Counted from the stretch's first letter, positions 33,837 to 42,306 are shown. The stretch is DNA of 64,000 bases from Centipeda artemidis DSM 19719 (GCF_000426665.1 NZ_AUFU01000001.1:310001-374000); one strand, 5' to 3'. Notes: generated by a model from the sequence alone, not told the origin. Translations and numbers: made by a program.

Positions 33837-34826
33837 CTAGCGCTTGACCGCCGTGAGGTGCAGCCCGTCGGGCTGCGCGAACGCGTCGCCGTACGCCATG
33901 TACGCAATTTCCTGCGCGCCGAATACGATGTCCTGCGAACCGTTGTAGATGTAGCCCTCGCGCGGTTCGCGCAGTGCGCCTGTCTTGATTGCCTTCAGTG
34001 TTGCGAGCGCGGGATCACCGAGGTATTTCTCACGGAACGCGGCGACATCATACGTGCCGTGCGCGTTGTAGGTCGGCAGGAAAAGAATGTCGGGGTCGAT
34101 GGCGACGAGCTGTTCCTTCGTCATGACCTGCCCCGTGTGTATCCCCAGCTCCGCCATGCCGTTCTTCACGCCCGCATAACCGCACGCGTCGTCAAAGGTC
34201 GATCCGATGCCGCCGTACGAGCTCATGAGCGAGATGAGGACAACGGTCTTGCGCTCCGCTGTCGGGATCTTGCTTGTCTCTTCCTTCAGCGCCGCGAGTT
34301 TTTCATCCATTTGCCGCACGAGGTCTTCCCCGCGCGCCGGCTCTCCCGCCGCCGCGGCGAGGAGCGTGACGGTCTCTCGTATCTCGTCGATGCTGCGCAC
34401 GCCCTTGCAGACGACGACGGGGATACCGAGATCGCGCAGGCTGTCGACGATCGTGATGTCTCCCCAGTCGGGCGCGACGACGAGATCGGGATGCAGCGCC
34501 ATGAGCTGCTCGCTCGTCGGCATTCCGATTTTCTCGGGGATATTCTGCGCGATCCCCGCAATGTTCGAGCTGACGGGATCATCCGCGAGTGCGTTGATCG
34601 CCGCCATGCGCTCGGGCTCGACCAGTCCGAGCATGGTGATGTCGGTGCTGAGGGAGAGCGTCACGATATGCTTCGGTTTTTCTGCAAAATGCGTGACATG
34701 CCCCTGTATATCGGTGACGTCGTAGCCGCCCTGCGGCACATTCTGCGCCGTGTCCCTGCCGCAGCCCGCGAGCGCGAGCATGAAGAGGAGCAGGACGGCA
34801 ATCGAGAGTCGTATTTTTTTCATCAT
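33837..34826 (-). CDS. BtuF-like ABC transporter substrate-binding lipoprotein (second copy)
   Basis: A 329-aa lipoprotein: signal ending LALAGC (lipobox) and a class III binding-protein fold with a rigid central helix (EIRETVTLLAAAAGE...). Characteristic stretches are GHVTHFAEKPKHIVTL, LGLVEPERMAAI and HPDLVVAPDW. It would carry a corrinoid, haem or metal chelate to the BtuC/FecCD permease. It shares the C-terminal pattern YNGSQ-x-IVFGAQE...YGDAFAQP with the upstream gene, so the two arose by duplication. The start overlaps the upstream stop (ATGATGA). Confidence 0.9.
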   Translation of the reverse strand: MMKKIRLSIAVLLLFMLALAGCGRDTAQNVPQGGYDVTDIQGHVTHFAEKPKHIVTLSLSTDITMLGLVEPERMAAINALADDPVSSNIAGIAQNIPEKIGMPTSEQLMALHPDLVVAPDWGDITIVDSLRDLGIPVVVCKGVRSIDEIRETVTLLAAAAGEPARGEDLVRQMDEKLAALKEETSKIPTAERKTVVLISLMSSYGGIGSTFDDACGYAGVKNGMAELGIHTGQVMTKEQLVAIDPDILFLPTYNAHGTYDVAAFREKYLGDPALATLKAIKTGALREPREGYIYNGSQDIVFGAQEIAYMAYGDAFAQPDGLHLTAVKR

Positions 34827-35824
34827 TCACCCTCCACGGCGGTCAAATGACGGTTCGTCGGCTGTGCAAATGCGTCGCCGTAGAGCATCGCCGCCGTCTC
34901 CTGCGCGCCGAACACGATGTTCTGCGAGCCGTTGTAGACATAGTGCCCCCATGGATGCTTGATATGCCCCTCGCGCACCGCCGTCATCTGCGCGAGCGAC
35001 GGGTCGCTCATGTACTCGCGCCCGTAGGTTTCCTCGTTCGAGCTCGGAATCCGATAGGACGGGAGGAAGATATAGTCGGGGTTCGCCGCGACGAGCTGTT
35101 CCTTCGTCATGACCGTCCCGCTCTTATTCCCCGCCGCCGCCTTTGCGTTGATCGCGCCCGCGTAGTCGCACATGACGTCAAAGCTGCACCCCGCGCCGCC
35201 GTAGCCCGCCATGATGGAGATAAAGGCGACGCTCTTGCCGCGCTCCTCCTCGGGTACGGCGTCCACGCGTGCCTTGAGCGCCGCGAGCTCCGTCTGCATC
35301 ATTTCGACGAGCTTTGCCCCGCGCTCCGGCTCGCCCACGGCATCCGCCGCAAGACGGATGTTGTAGATCACATCGTCGAGATTGCGCACCTGCCGGCACG
35401 CGACGACGGGAATACCGAGCGCGCGGAGGGCGTCGACCTGCTCGGCGGGCATGAAGGGAATCGTAAAGATGAGATCGGGCTTCATGGACGCCGCCTTTTC
35501 CACCGAGGGCATCCGCGGGATCGCGTTCGGCACGCGCTGCGCGTATGCCGCCACGTTTGAGCGCATCGGATCGGTGTGCAGCTCGTCGACGGAGATCATG
35601 CGCTCCGGCTCGACGAGTCCGAGCACGATCTCGTCCATCGACATGGAGTAGGTCATGATGCGCTGCGCCTTTGCAGGCACCTCGACCTTCGTCCCCTGCG
35701 CGTCGGTGACGAAATGCTTCTCCGCGGGCTTTGCCGCCTGATCGCTCCCACATCCTGCACCGATGATGGTCAGTAAAAATAGGACGAGCAGTAAAATGCC
35801 GCCTAGTCGTTTATCCGTCCGCAC
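34823..35824 (-). CDS. BtuF-like ABC transporter substrate-binding lipoprotein (first copy)
   Basis: A 333-aa lipoprotein with signal ILLLVLFLLTIIGAGC (lipobox GAGC) and a periplasmic binding-protein fold: GTKVEVPAKAQRIMTYS, LGLVEPERMISVDE, KPDLIFTIPF. The GTG at 35824 is chosen because it has GGAGG just upstream and gives a proper signal peptide; it overlaps the CobN-like gene by 14 bases. Probably serves the same permease as the next gene, perhaps with a different ligand range. Confidence 0.88.
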   Translation of the reverse strand: MRTDKRLGGILLLVLFLLTIIGAGCGSDQAAKPAEKHFVTDAQGTKVEVPAKAQRIMTYSMSMDEIVLGLVEPERMISVDELHTDPMRSNVAAYAQRVPNAIPRMPSVEKAASMKPDLIFTIPFMPAEQVDALRALGIPVVACRQVRNLDDVIYNIRLAADAVGEPERGAKLVEMMQTELAALKARVDAVPEEERGKSVAFISIMAGYGGAGCSFDVMCDYAGAINAKAAAGNKSGTVMTKEQLVAANPDYIFLPSYRIPSSNEETYGREYMSDPSLAQMTAVREGHIKHPWGHYVYNGSQNIVFGAQETAAMLYGDAFAQPTNRHLTAVEGE

Positions 35825-38800
35825 GTTCCTCCAGCTCTCCTTCCATCGACAGATAGAGTTCCCGCAGCTGCGCAAGGGTCTCCTCCTGCGCCCGCCAAAG
35901 TCCGCGGTGCGCCGCTTCGAGCAGTGTCTCCGCGATGCGGTGCAGCGCCCACGGGTTCACCTCGTTCATCCATTCCCGCATGTCCTCGTCGAGCGCATAT
36001 TTTTCGGCATACTTCTCATACATCCAGTCCTCCATGACCGCGCTCGTCGCATCCCATTGGTAGCTGTGCGCGAGATAGGAGGCGAGGTCGGAGGCGCCCT
36101 TGTAGCCGTGTTTTTTCATGCCGTTGATAAATTTCGGATTCATCGCCTCGGCGCGGAAGATGCGCTTTGCCTCCGCCTGCACCGTGCGGACGCAGGTGCG
36201 CCGCCGGTCGGAGCTGTCGCCGCTGTAGGAGCGCGGCGCTTTCCCCGTGAGGGCGCGCACGGTCGCGATCATACCGCCGTGGTACGCGTTGAAATCGTCC
36301 GAGCTGAACATGTGCGTCTCGCGGTTGTCCTCGTTCTTGATTGTGACCACAAGCCCCGCCATGCGCCGCCGAAAGATCTCCGGTTCGTAATTGCCGCACA
36401 CGCCGCCGCTGTAGGCGTGTCCGGAAAAGCGCGTATAGACGGCGGCGAGGTCGTCAAGCGTTTCCCACTCCTTGGATTCGAGCAGTGCGCCGATGCCCGC
36501 GCCGTATGCGCCGGGCGGGTCGCCGAAGATGCGGTAGGACGCCTTTTCCCATGCGGTCGCTTCGGTTTCACCCGCCGCGATCAGCTCCGCCGCGTCCTCC
36601 TCCATATGTTTTCGGACATAATTCTCCTCGTGGGATTCGTCGAGCGTGCCCGCCATGCGTGCCGCCTCGTCGAGCCAGCGCGCGCCGTCGGGCATGGTAT
36701 CGCGGAACAGTCCGCTGATGCGCCCCGTAACGTCGATGCGCGGACGCCCGAGCTCCGCAAGCGGGATGACCTCGATGGCGCGCACGCGCCCGCTTGGCTG
36801 CTGCCATACGGGGCGTATGCCCATGAGGTAGAGGAACTCGGCGATGCACTGTCCGTGACTGCGCATGTTTGAACCCGCCCAGAGGACGATGCCGACCGCC
36901 TCGGGGTAATGCCCCTCTTCCCTGATATAGTCCTCGATCACGGCGTCGCCGAGCTGCTTTCCAAGCTCCCACGCCGCGGGCGAGGGGAGTGTGCGCGGGT
37001 CGATGCCGAAGAAGTTCCGCCCCGTCGGCAGGAGATCTGCGCCGCCGCTCGACGGCGCACCGCCCGGCGCAGGCTCGATGTACGCGCCCGAGAGCGCGGT
37101 GATCGTATGCACGATCTCCTCGTCCGTGCGCCGCAGATTCGGCACGATGTCCGTGCAGATATAGGAGAGCACGCACACGAGCTGCGGGCGCATCTGTGCG
37201 CGGCATTCCCCGGCGGTTAGAGTTTCCATGACCGCATTCACGGCGTCCGGCGAGAAATCGCGCGCCATCAGTGCGGCGATGAGACGCGTGCCAAGCTCTT
37301 CAAGGCGGTCGAGCGCCATCCCGTAGGTTGTCCCGTCGGGGAGCAGTGTCCCGCCCGCATCGAGCAGTGCGTCGTAGTCATATCCCTGCCCTTCGGCGAG
37401 CACGCGCGTCAGTGCGGGAATATCGCCGTTGTCCATGCGGACGAGGGATTTCACATAATCGACAAGATCGTCCTCGGGCGGCATCCGTCCGAGTACATGA
37501 AGCCCCGTGCGAATCTGGAGATTTTTAAGATCTGTGATGTAGTTGTGCAGGCGCAGCGCATACGATTCGAAGTCCTCTTCCTCGGGCACCTCGTCCTCGA
37601 GATGCGCCGCGCGCGCCGCTTCGCGCACAAGCTCCGCGGCGGCGTCCGCCAATTCGGGCTGCGTGCGGGCAAAATGCCCGTACTCATCGAGTGCGCGCTC
37701 GAGCTCCGCAATATCGTCGCACGCGCCTGCAAGGCTCATCGGCGGCGAGAGGTGACTGATGAGACACGCCGCCCCACGCCGTTTCGCCTGAATACCCTCG
37801 CCGACAATCGTCATCCAGTAGGGATAGATGTCGGGCAGGTCGCCGATGGAGATGTCGGGGTAGCACGAGGGCGAGAGTCCCGCGTTCTTGCCCGGGAGCC
37901 ATTCAAGCGAGCCGTGCGTCCCGACGTGTACAACGGCGTCCACACGGCGTACCGTGCGCAGCCAGTGATAGAACGCAAGATAGTGATGCGTCGGCGCGGC
38001 GTCGGGCGAGTGGAGGAGTTTCCCCGGATCCTCGCCGAATCCGCGCGGCGGCTGTATCGTGATGAGGATATTTCCCTTTTCGATGCCGGGCAGGATAAAG
38101 GCATCGTCCGCGACGAGCACATCGCCCGGCAGTTCGCCCCAATCCGCGCACATGCGCTCCTGCACGCGCGCGGGCAACGTCAAAAAGTAATCGCGGTAGT
38201 CCGCCGCGGAGAGCCGTCCGCACGCATTTCGAATCTGCTCGTCGGTCAGATAGCGGCGGTCGTTCGTCGCCTGCGCCGTGATCTCGTCCATGAGCGCCTG
38301 CGCCGTCTCGGGGATGTCCTCGACGCAGTATCCCGCCTCCTTCATCGCGCGCAGGAGACGCACGACGCTCTCGGGCGAGTCCAGCCCCGCCGCACTGCCG
38401 ATGCTCGCGTTCGTGGGCGGATAGTTGTGGAAAATAACGGCGATCTTCTTCTCCGCATTTGCTTTGCGCCGCAGCACGGCATAGCGGTGCGCGCGCCGCG
38501 CGAGGAGTTCCATGCGCTCGGGGAGCGCGACATAGATGGAGAGCCCGTCGTCCATGCGCTGCTTTGCCGCAATCGGCACGGCATGGATAACGCCGTCGAA
38601 CTCCGGCAGACTCACGCTGATGGAGACCTCCATCGCATTCATCCCGATGAGAGAGTCCTCCCACTCCGCGCGCTCCGCTAGTATCGTGTACGCCTGTAAC
38701 CACGGCACGCCGAGCCGAACAAGTTCCTCGATCGGCGTCCCCGCCGCGTGCAGGGAAAATTTCAAGCAGCTCACGACGACATCGACCGCCGGCTCCCCGT

Positions 38801-39494
38801 CACGGTAAAAATATCGGTGCAGCGTCTCCGCAAAGGGCGGCGCGCCGAGCTCCGCGTTCGCAAGCGTATTCGTAAAGACGGGGACGACGTTCAGCCCCGC
38901 CGCCTCAAAGGCACGCGCGAGCGCCGTATGATAGGTGAAATCGCCCATGATCCACTCGGAGCGGTAGAACACAATGCCCGCCGTCGGGCGCGCAGGGTCG
39001 ACGTGCGCCGCACGGTACGCCGCGATGTCCGCGCAGTCCCCCCGGTAGTCCGGGTGCCATACGCCGTGCCACGGCTGTTCCTGCGGCACAGGCACCGCTC
39101 CCGTATAGCCGCCGAAGCGCGCCGCGAGATAGAGCATCGCACCGCGCACATTCTCCTCCCCGTCAAAGCGGAAATAGCGGCGCAGCTCCATGAGATCGTC
39201 GTCCGTCATCCCGAACGAAATCCGCTCCGCGCCGCTGTTCTCGACGAGGAACGCATGGCATTTCTGTACGCGCAGGAGGTACGCGGACGCACGCTGAAGA
39301 AACGGACGGTCAAGTCCCGTCCCCATCCACAGGAAGAGCACGGCGTCTGCCGCCGCCGCGGCGCGCATGTGATCGGGCGTCCATGCATCCTCCCCCTGCA
39401 CATAGTACGCCGCACAGGAGATGCCCTCCGGCAGCACAAGCCGCCCCGCCATATAATAATTTCGCGATACATTCGTATAAAAGGCGATATGCAT
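35811..39494 (-). CDS. cobN: CobN-like metallo-tetrapyrrole chelatase large subunit
   Basis: A 1227-aa member of the CobN/BchH family. Family blocks are HVGTHGSLEWLPGK (near 525), SCYPDISIGDLPDIYPYW, GEGIQAKRRGAACLISHL, SNMRSHGQCIAEFLYLMG, and ELGRPRIDVTGRISGLFRD (near 915). The usual reaction is ATP-dependent cobalt insertion into a corrin ring with an I/D motor, here the ChlI- and ChlD-like proteins of the same operon. The same fold also serves Mg-chelatase and the haem-iron-removing HmuS proteins of Bacteroidetes, so insertion versus removal, and the metal, are open. No signal peptide, so cytosolic. First gene after a cobalamin riboswitch. Confidence 0.92.
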   Translation of the reverse strand: MHIAFYTNVSRNYYMAGRLVLPEGISCAAYYVQGEDAWTPDHMRAAAAADAVLFLWMGTGLDRPFLQRASAYLLRVQKCHAFLVENSGAERISFGMTDDDLMELRRYFRFDGEENVRGAMLYLAARFGGYTGAVPVPQEQPWHGVWHPDYRGDCADIAAYRAAHVDPARPTAGIVFYRSEWIMGDFTYHTALARAFEAAGLNVVPVFTNTLANAELGAPPFAETLHRYFYRDGEPAVDVVVSCLKFSLHAAGTPIEELVRLGVPWLQAYTILAERAEWEDSLIGMNAMEVSISVSLPEFDGVIHAVPIAAKQRMDDGLSIYVALPERMELLARRAHRYAVLRRKANAEKKIAVIFHNYPPTNASIGSAAGLDSPESVVRLLRAMKEAGYCVEDIPETAQALMDEITAQATNDRRYLTDEQIRNACGRLSAADYRDYFLTLPARVQERMCADWGELPGDVLVADDAFILPGIEKGNILITIQPPRGFGEDPGKLLHSPDAAPTHHYLAFYHWLRTVRRVDAVVHVGTHGSLEWLPGKNAGLSPSCYPDISIGDLPDIYPYWMTIVGEGIQAKRRGAACLISHLSPPMSLAGACDDIAELERALDEYGHFARTQPELADAAAELVREAARAAHLEDEVPEEEDFESYALRLHNYITDLKNLQIRTGLHVLGRMPPEDDLVDYVKSLVRMDNGDIPALTRVLAEGQGYDYDALLDAGGTLLPDGTTYGMALDRLEELGTRLIAALMARDFSPDAVNAVMETLTAGECRAQMRPQLVCVLSYICTDIVPNLRRTDEEIVHTITALSGAYIEPAPGGAPSSGGADLLPTGRNFFGIDPRTLPSPAAWELGKQLGDAVIEDYIREEGHYPEAVGIVLWAGSNMRSHGQCIAEFLYLMGIRPVWQQPSGRVRAIEVIPLAELGRPRIDVTGRISGLFRDTMPDGARWLDEAARMAGTLDESHEENYVRKHMEEDAAELIAAGETEATAWEKASYRIFGDPPGAYGAGIGALLESKEWETLDDLAAVYTRFSGHAYSGGVCGNYEPEIFRRRMAGLVVTIKNEDNRETHMFSSDDFNAYHGGMIATVRALTGKAPRSYSGDSSDRRRTCVRTVQAEAKRIFRAEAMNPKFINGMKKHGYKGASDLASYLAHSYQWDATSAVMEDWMYEKYAEKYALDEDMREWMNEVNPWALHRIAETLLEAAHRGLWRAQEETLAQLRELYLSMEGELEERADG

Positions 39495-39531
39495 AACGCC
39501 GATAACTCCTTGTTATAATACTCCGGGAAAT

Positions 39532-39556
39532 AAAAAAATCCACCCTTCGGTGGATT
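39532..39556 (-). terminator. Riboswitch expression-platform terminator
   Basis: AATCCACC/GGTGGATT stem (39549-39556 with 39537-39544), four-base loop, then a run of seven Ts with one A on the minus strand. It lies between the cobalamin aptamer and the CobN-like gene, 38 bases before its start. Expected to form when cobalamin is bound. Confidence 0.85.
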
Positions 39557-39639
39557 CTACGCGCCGAGCTGCGGCACAATGCGGTCAATGCTCTGCCGAC
39601 GCTGCAAATCCCCTCCCCATCGCTCGTGGGTCAAACGGT

Positions 39640-39880
39640 GACTGTCGGTAGGGCAGTTCTCCCGGCTCAGGTTCACAGCTCCTCTGCACCTTCCCAAAGC
39701 AACAGCTTCAGTGGCTCTATCGAAAGACGCACATTTTCACCTTTCGGCGAAAACATCGCGCTTTTCTGCAAATTCGCTCCCCAATACGGTGGCGTGACCG
39801 CGCCGGAAACGCTCCGGCTTCTCTATTAAATCCTTGCGGATACCCAACCCGTGCAGTACAGGCGGTACACCACGCAAGAT
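39640..39880 (-). promoter_or_regulatory. Cobalamin riboswitch (aptamer)
   Basis: Reading the minus strand, the conserved blocks appear in the right order: GCGGTCACGCCACCGTAT (39784-39801), GCCACTG (39709-39715), GGGAAGGTGC (39686-39695) and the B12 box AGCCGGGAGAACTGC (39653-39667). Followed by a terminator, it should switch off the CobN-led operon when adenosylcobalamin is plentiful. Outer boundaries are approximate. Confidence 0.9.
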
Positions 39881-39925
39881 GCTGCGTGCACCGCTCTCTC
39901 TGCACATTCTATATTATTCGCGCTT

Positions 39926-39953
39926 ATTATAACATTGATTTTATTCTTGTCAA
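39926..39953 (-). promoter_or_regulatory. Strong promoter of the cobalamin-regulated island
   Basis: Minus strand TTGACA (39948-39953), 16-base spacer, TATAAT (39926-39931). The -35 box overlaps the stop codon of the upstream lpxL gene. The predicted leader RNA is about 425 bases and contains the riboswitch. Confidence 0.8.
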
Positions 39954-40825
39954 GTGCTGCGCTCACGAATAGATTTCCATCGATCGTGCAGCCAAAACCA
40001 TTCCTCCGGGTATTTCCGCACCCATGCCTCGATACGATCGTTGACGTACTGCGTCGTTTGGCGGATATCCGCTTCCTTATCCTCGGTCTTGGGCGCACGG
40101 ATCGCAGGCTCGACGAGGAGCACATGATGCCCGTTCGGCTCCCGATGCATGAACACGGGAAAAATCGGAACGCTCCGGAACCGTCCGATGGACGCCGCGC
40201 CTGTGAACGCGTTCGTCTCCTGTCCGAAAAAATCGATGATGATGCCGTCACGCAGGCTCGGATCCTGATCGCTGATGAGCCCGATGATCCAGCCCTCGGC
40301 GAGCATCCGGAACATCTCACGCACACTGCTGCTGTAGGTAATGTGCATCCCGACGAGTGTGCGGTACTCATTGATGAAGCGATCCATCCCCGCCGAGGAC
40401 TGCTTCTTGGCGACGCCGACGAGCGGGTAGCCCGCACAGGCGAACGCCCCTCCCATGAGCTCCCAGTTGCCGCTGTGCGAGGTTGCAAAGATCGCGCCCT
40501 TGCCCTCCGCCATGACGGCGTTCAGCTCGTCCACCGCGCCGACGATCGTCACATAGTCCGACATGCGTTTCTTCATTACCGGGAAACGCAGCACTTCCAT
40601 GAGCATCGTGCCAAAGCGCAGGCTGCTCGCACGCGCGATGCGATCCGCCTCCGCCGCGTCCGTATGCAGGCAACGCATGACCTGTTCACGCGCGAGCCGC
40701 TTGCGTTTTGCAGGGACGAAGATCCATGCGATTTTTGCGAGCGCTTCGCCGAGCAGCATCGCCGCGGTATGGGGCAGCAGACAGATGAGACGGCTGAGGA
40801 GTTTTACCGCATAGTAGGAAAGCAT
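39950..40825 (-). CDS. Lipid A acyltransferase, LpxL/HtrB family (second copy)
   Basis: A 291-aa membrane-associated acyltransferase. The catalytic HX4E is HSGNWE (IFATSHSGNWELMGG), followed by VGVAKKQSS and LISDQDPS. An N-terminal hydrophobic segment (LLSRLICLLPHTAAMLLG) anchors it. It begins one base after lpxD, so it belongs to the envelope cluster. With the copy at 2849-3763 this gives two secondary acyltransferases, enough for a hexa-acyl lipid A. Confidence 0.9.
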   Translation of the reverse strand: MLSYYAVKLLSRLICLLPHTAAMLLGEALAKIAWIFVPAKRKRLAREQVMRCLHTDAAEADRIARASSLRFGTMLMEVLRFPVMKKRMSDYVTIVGAVDELNAVMAEGKGAIFATSHSGNWELMGGAFACAGYPLVGVAKKQSSAGMDRFINEYRTLVGMHITYSSSVREMFRMLAEGWIIGLISDQDPSLRDGIIIDFFGQETNAFTGAASIGRFRSVPIFPVFMHREPNGHHVLLVEPAIRAPKTEDKEADIRQTTQYVNDRIEAWVRKYPEEWFWLHDRWKSIRERST

Positions 40826-40826
40826 C

Positions 40827-41846
40827 TCAGGCGTCCCCGGAGAGCTTCTTTTCGAGCGCCTTCAGCTTTTTCGCCATTTCCGGCAAACGGCGGATCGCCG
40901 CCTGTACGCGCAGCCACTCCGCGTGGGACTGCACGGGGAAGCCCGCACCGAACGTTCCCTCCGGCATGTCGCCGATGATGCCCGAGCGCGCGGCATAGAC
41001 CGAATTCGCGCCGATGTTGATGTGTCCGACCGTGCCGACCTGCCCGCCGAACGTGACGTTGTGCCCGACCTTCGTCGAGCCGGAGATGCCTGTCTGCGCG
41101 ACGATAAGGCAGTTCGCCCCGATATTGCAGTTGTGCCCGATGTGGACGAGGTTGTCGATCTTCGTCCCCTTGCCGATGACGGTTGCGCCGAGTGTCGCGC
41201 GGTCGATGCCGACATGGGCACCGATCTCAACGTCGTCCTCGATAACGACGCCGCCGACCTGCGGCACCTTTGTATGTACGCCCCGCTCCGTCGTAAAGCC
41301 GAAGCCATCCGCGCCGATGACCGCACAGCTGTGAATCGTGCAGCGCGCCCCGACGCGGCAGTGCTCGCGCACAACGGCGTTCGGGTAGAGCGTCGTCCCG
41401 TCGCCGATCTCGCTGTACTGCCCGACGTAGGTATGCGGATAGAGCGTCACGCCTGCGCCGATCACAGCGTTGTCGTCCACATAGGCAAAGGGCAGGACGG
41501 TCGCGCCCGCGCCGATGCGGACGCCTGCGCCGATGTACGCCTCGTCGCTCACACCGACCGGGTGGTCGATCGCAGGAGTAAAGATCGCGAGCAGCTTTGC
41601 AAACGCAGCCTTGGGATCGTCCACATAGATCACCGCACACGAAAAGCCCTCCGTGCCGCCGGGCAGAAGGAGGGCACCCACGCGCCCTTCGCAGGCGCGT
41701 GCCTCATCAATATGCGGGGGCACGGCAAAGGCGAGATCGTTCACGCCCGCCTCATCGAGAGCGGCAAGGCTTTTTATGATGCGTCCGGTGTCGCCGCCCG
41801 CCCTGCCGCCAACCAGTACAGCAATCTCACTGACTGTCTTTTCCAT
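40827..41846 (-). CDS. lpxD: UDP-3-O-acylglucosamine N-acyltransferase LpxD
   Basis: A 339-aa acyltransferase for the third lipid A step. An N-terminal uridine-binding domain (about 1-100) is followed by a left-handed beta-helix of hexapeptide repeats (YIGAGVRIGAGATVLPFAYV) and a helical C-terminus (RRLPEMAKKLKALEKKL). The catalytic histidine region LVHIGHNCNIG is intact. It lies after the Skp-like genes, as in many Gram-negatives, but 25 kb away from lpxC-fabZ-lpxA because the tetrapyrrole island and ssrA lie between. Confidence 0.95.
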   Translation of the reverse strand: MEKTVSEIAVLVGGRAGGDTGRIIKSLAALDEAGVNDLAFAVPPHIDEARACEGRVGALLLPGGTEGFSCAVIYVDDPKAAFAKLLAIFTPAIDHPVGVSDEAYIGAGVRIGAGATVLPFAYVDDNAVIGAGVTLYPHTYVGQYSEIGDGTTLYPNAVVREHCRVGARCTIHSCAVIGADGFGFTTERGVHTKVPQVGGVVIEDDVEIGAHVGIDRATLGATVIGKGTKIDNLVHIGHNCNIGANCLIVAQTGISGSTKVGHNVTFGGQVGTVGHINIGANSVYAARSGIIGDMPEGTFGAGFPVQSHAEWLRVQAAIRRLPEMAKKLKALEKKLSGDA

Positions 41847-41860
41847 GCATGATTCCCCTT

Positions 41861-42292
41861 TTATTGAAGTTTTTGAATGACTTCATCGGTCAGATCTGTG
41901 CCGCCGGAGATGACGGTCGGGTACTTCTTTGAGCTGTCCATCACGACGTCGAGTTTCTTGTCCTTTACAATCTCTTGGACGGCAGCGTCCATCTTCTGTT
42001 CGAGCTGAACGCTGTAGACTTGGTTCAGCCCCGCCATCTTGCGTTGGGCGTCCATCTGTACCTGCTGTGCTTCCTCCGGCGTCATATTGGGGTTCGCCTG
42101 GAACCGCTGCTGTGCCTCCGCCTGTGCCTCGGCGAGCTTCGTATTGGCTTCCGCAACGAGAGATTGCAGCTGCGGTGCTTCATTCTGCACACGCTCACGA
42201 TCGACCGTGCCGACATGCACCTGGCCGCAGCCCGCCGTAAAGATACTCGCCGCAAGAAGGACAGCCGCAGGGGCTGCGCTGAAATATTTCAT
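41861..42292 (-). CDS. Skp/OmpH-family lipoprotein
   Basis: A 143-aa exported protein with a lipobox (IFTAGC) rather than a simple signal peptide, then a helical arm region rich in Gln, Ala and Glu (AEANTKLAEAQAEAQQRF) and the Skp end motif DLTDEVIQKLQ. It should chaperone outer-membrane proteins in the periplasm while tethered to a membrane. ATG at 42292 has AAAGGAAC upstream; the earlier ATG at 42310 overlaps the upstream gene and is less likely. 14 bases before lpxD. Confidence 0.85.
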   Translation of the reverse strand: MKYFSAAPAAVLLAASIFTAGCGQVHVGTVDRERVQNEAPQLQSLVAEANTKLAEAQAEAQQRFQANPNMTPEEAQQVQMDAQRKMAGLNQVYSVQLEQKMDAAVQEIVKDKKLDVVMDSSKKYPTVISGGTDLTDEVIQKLQ

Positions 42293-42306
42293 GGATAAAG
42301 TTCCTT

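Noticed and set aside
28841-39494. Chlorophyll magnesium chelatase
   Set aside because: The large subunit matches CobN blocks, the operon is under a cobalamin riboswitch and there are no other chlorophyll genes.
39840-39950. Copy of the ssrA 3' end as an attachment site at the far side of the island
   Set aside because: I looked for the tmRNA 3' terminal sequence in this stretch by eye and saw no match; no integrase gene is present.
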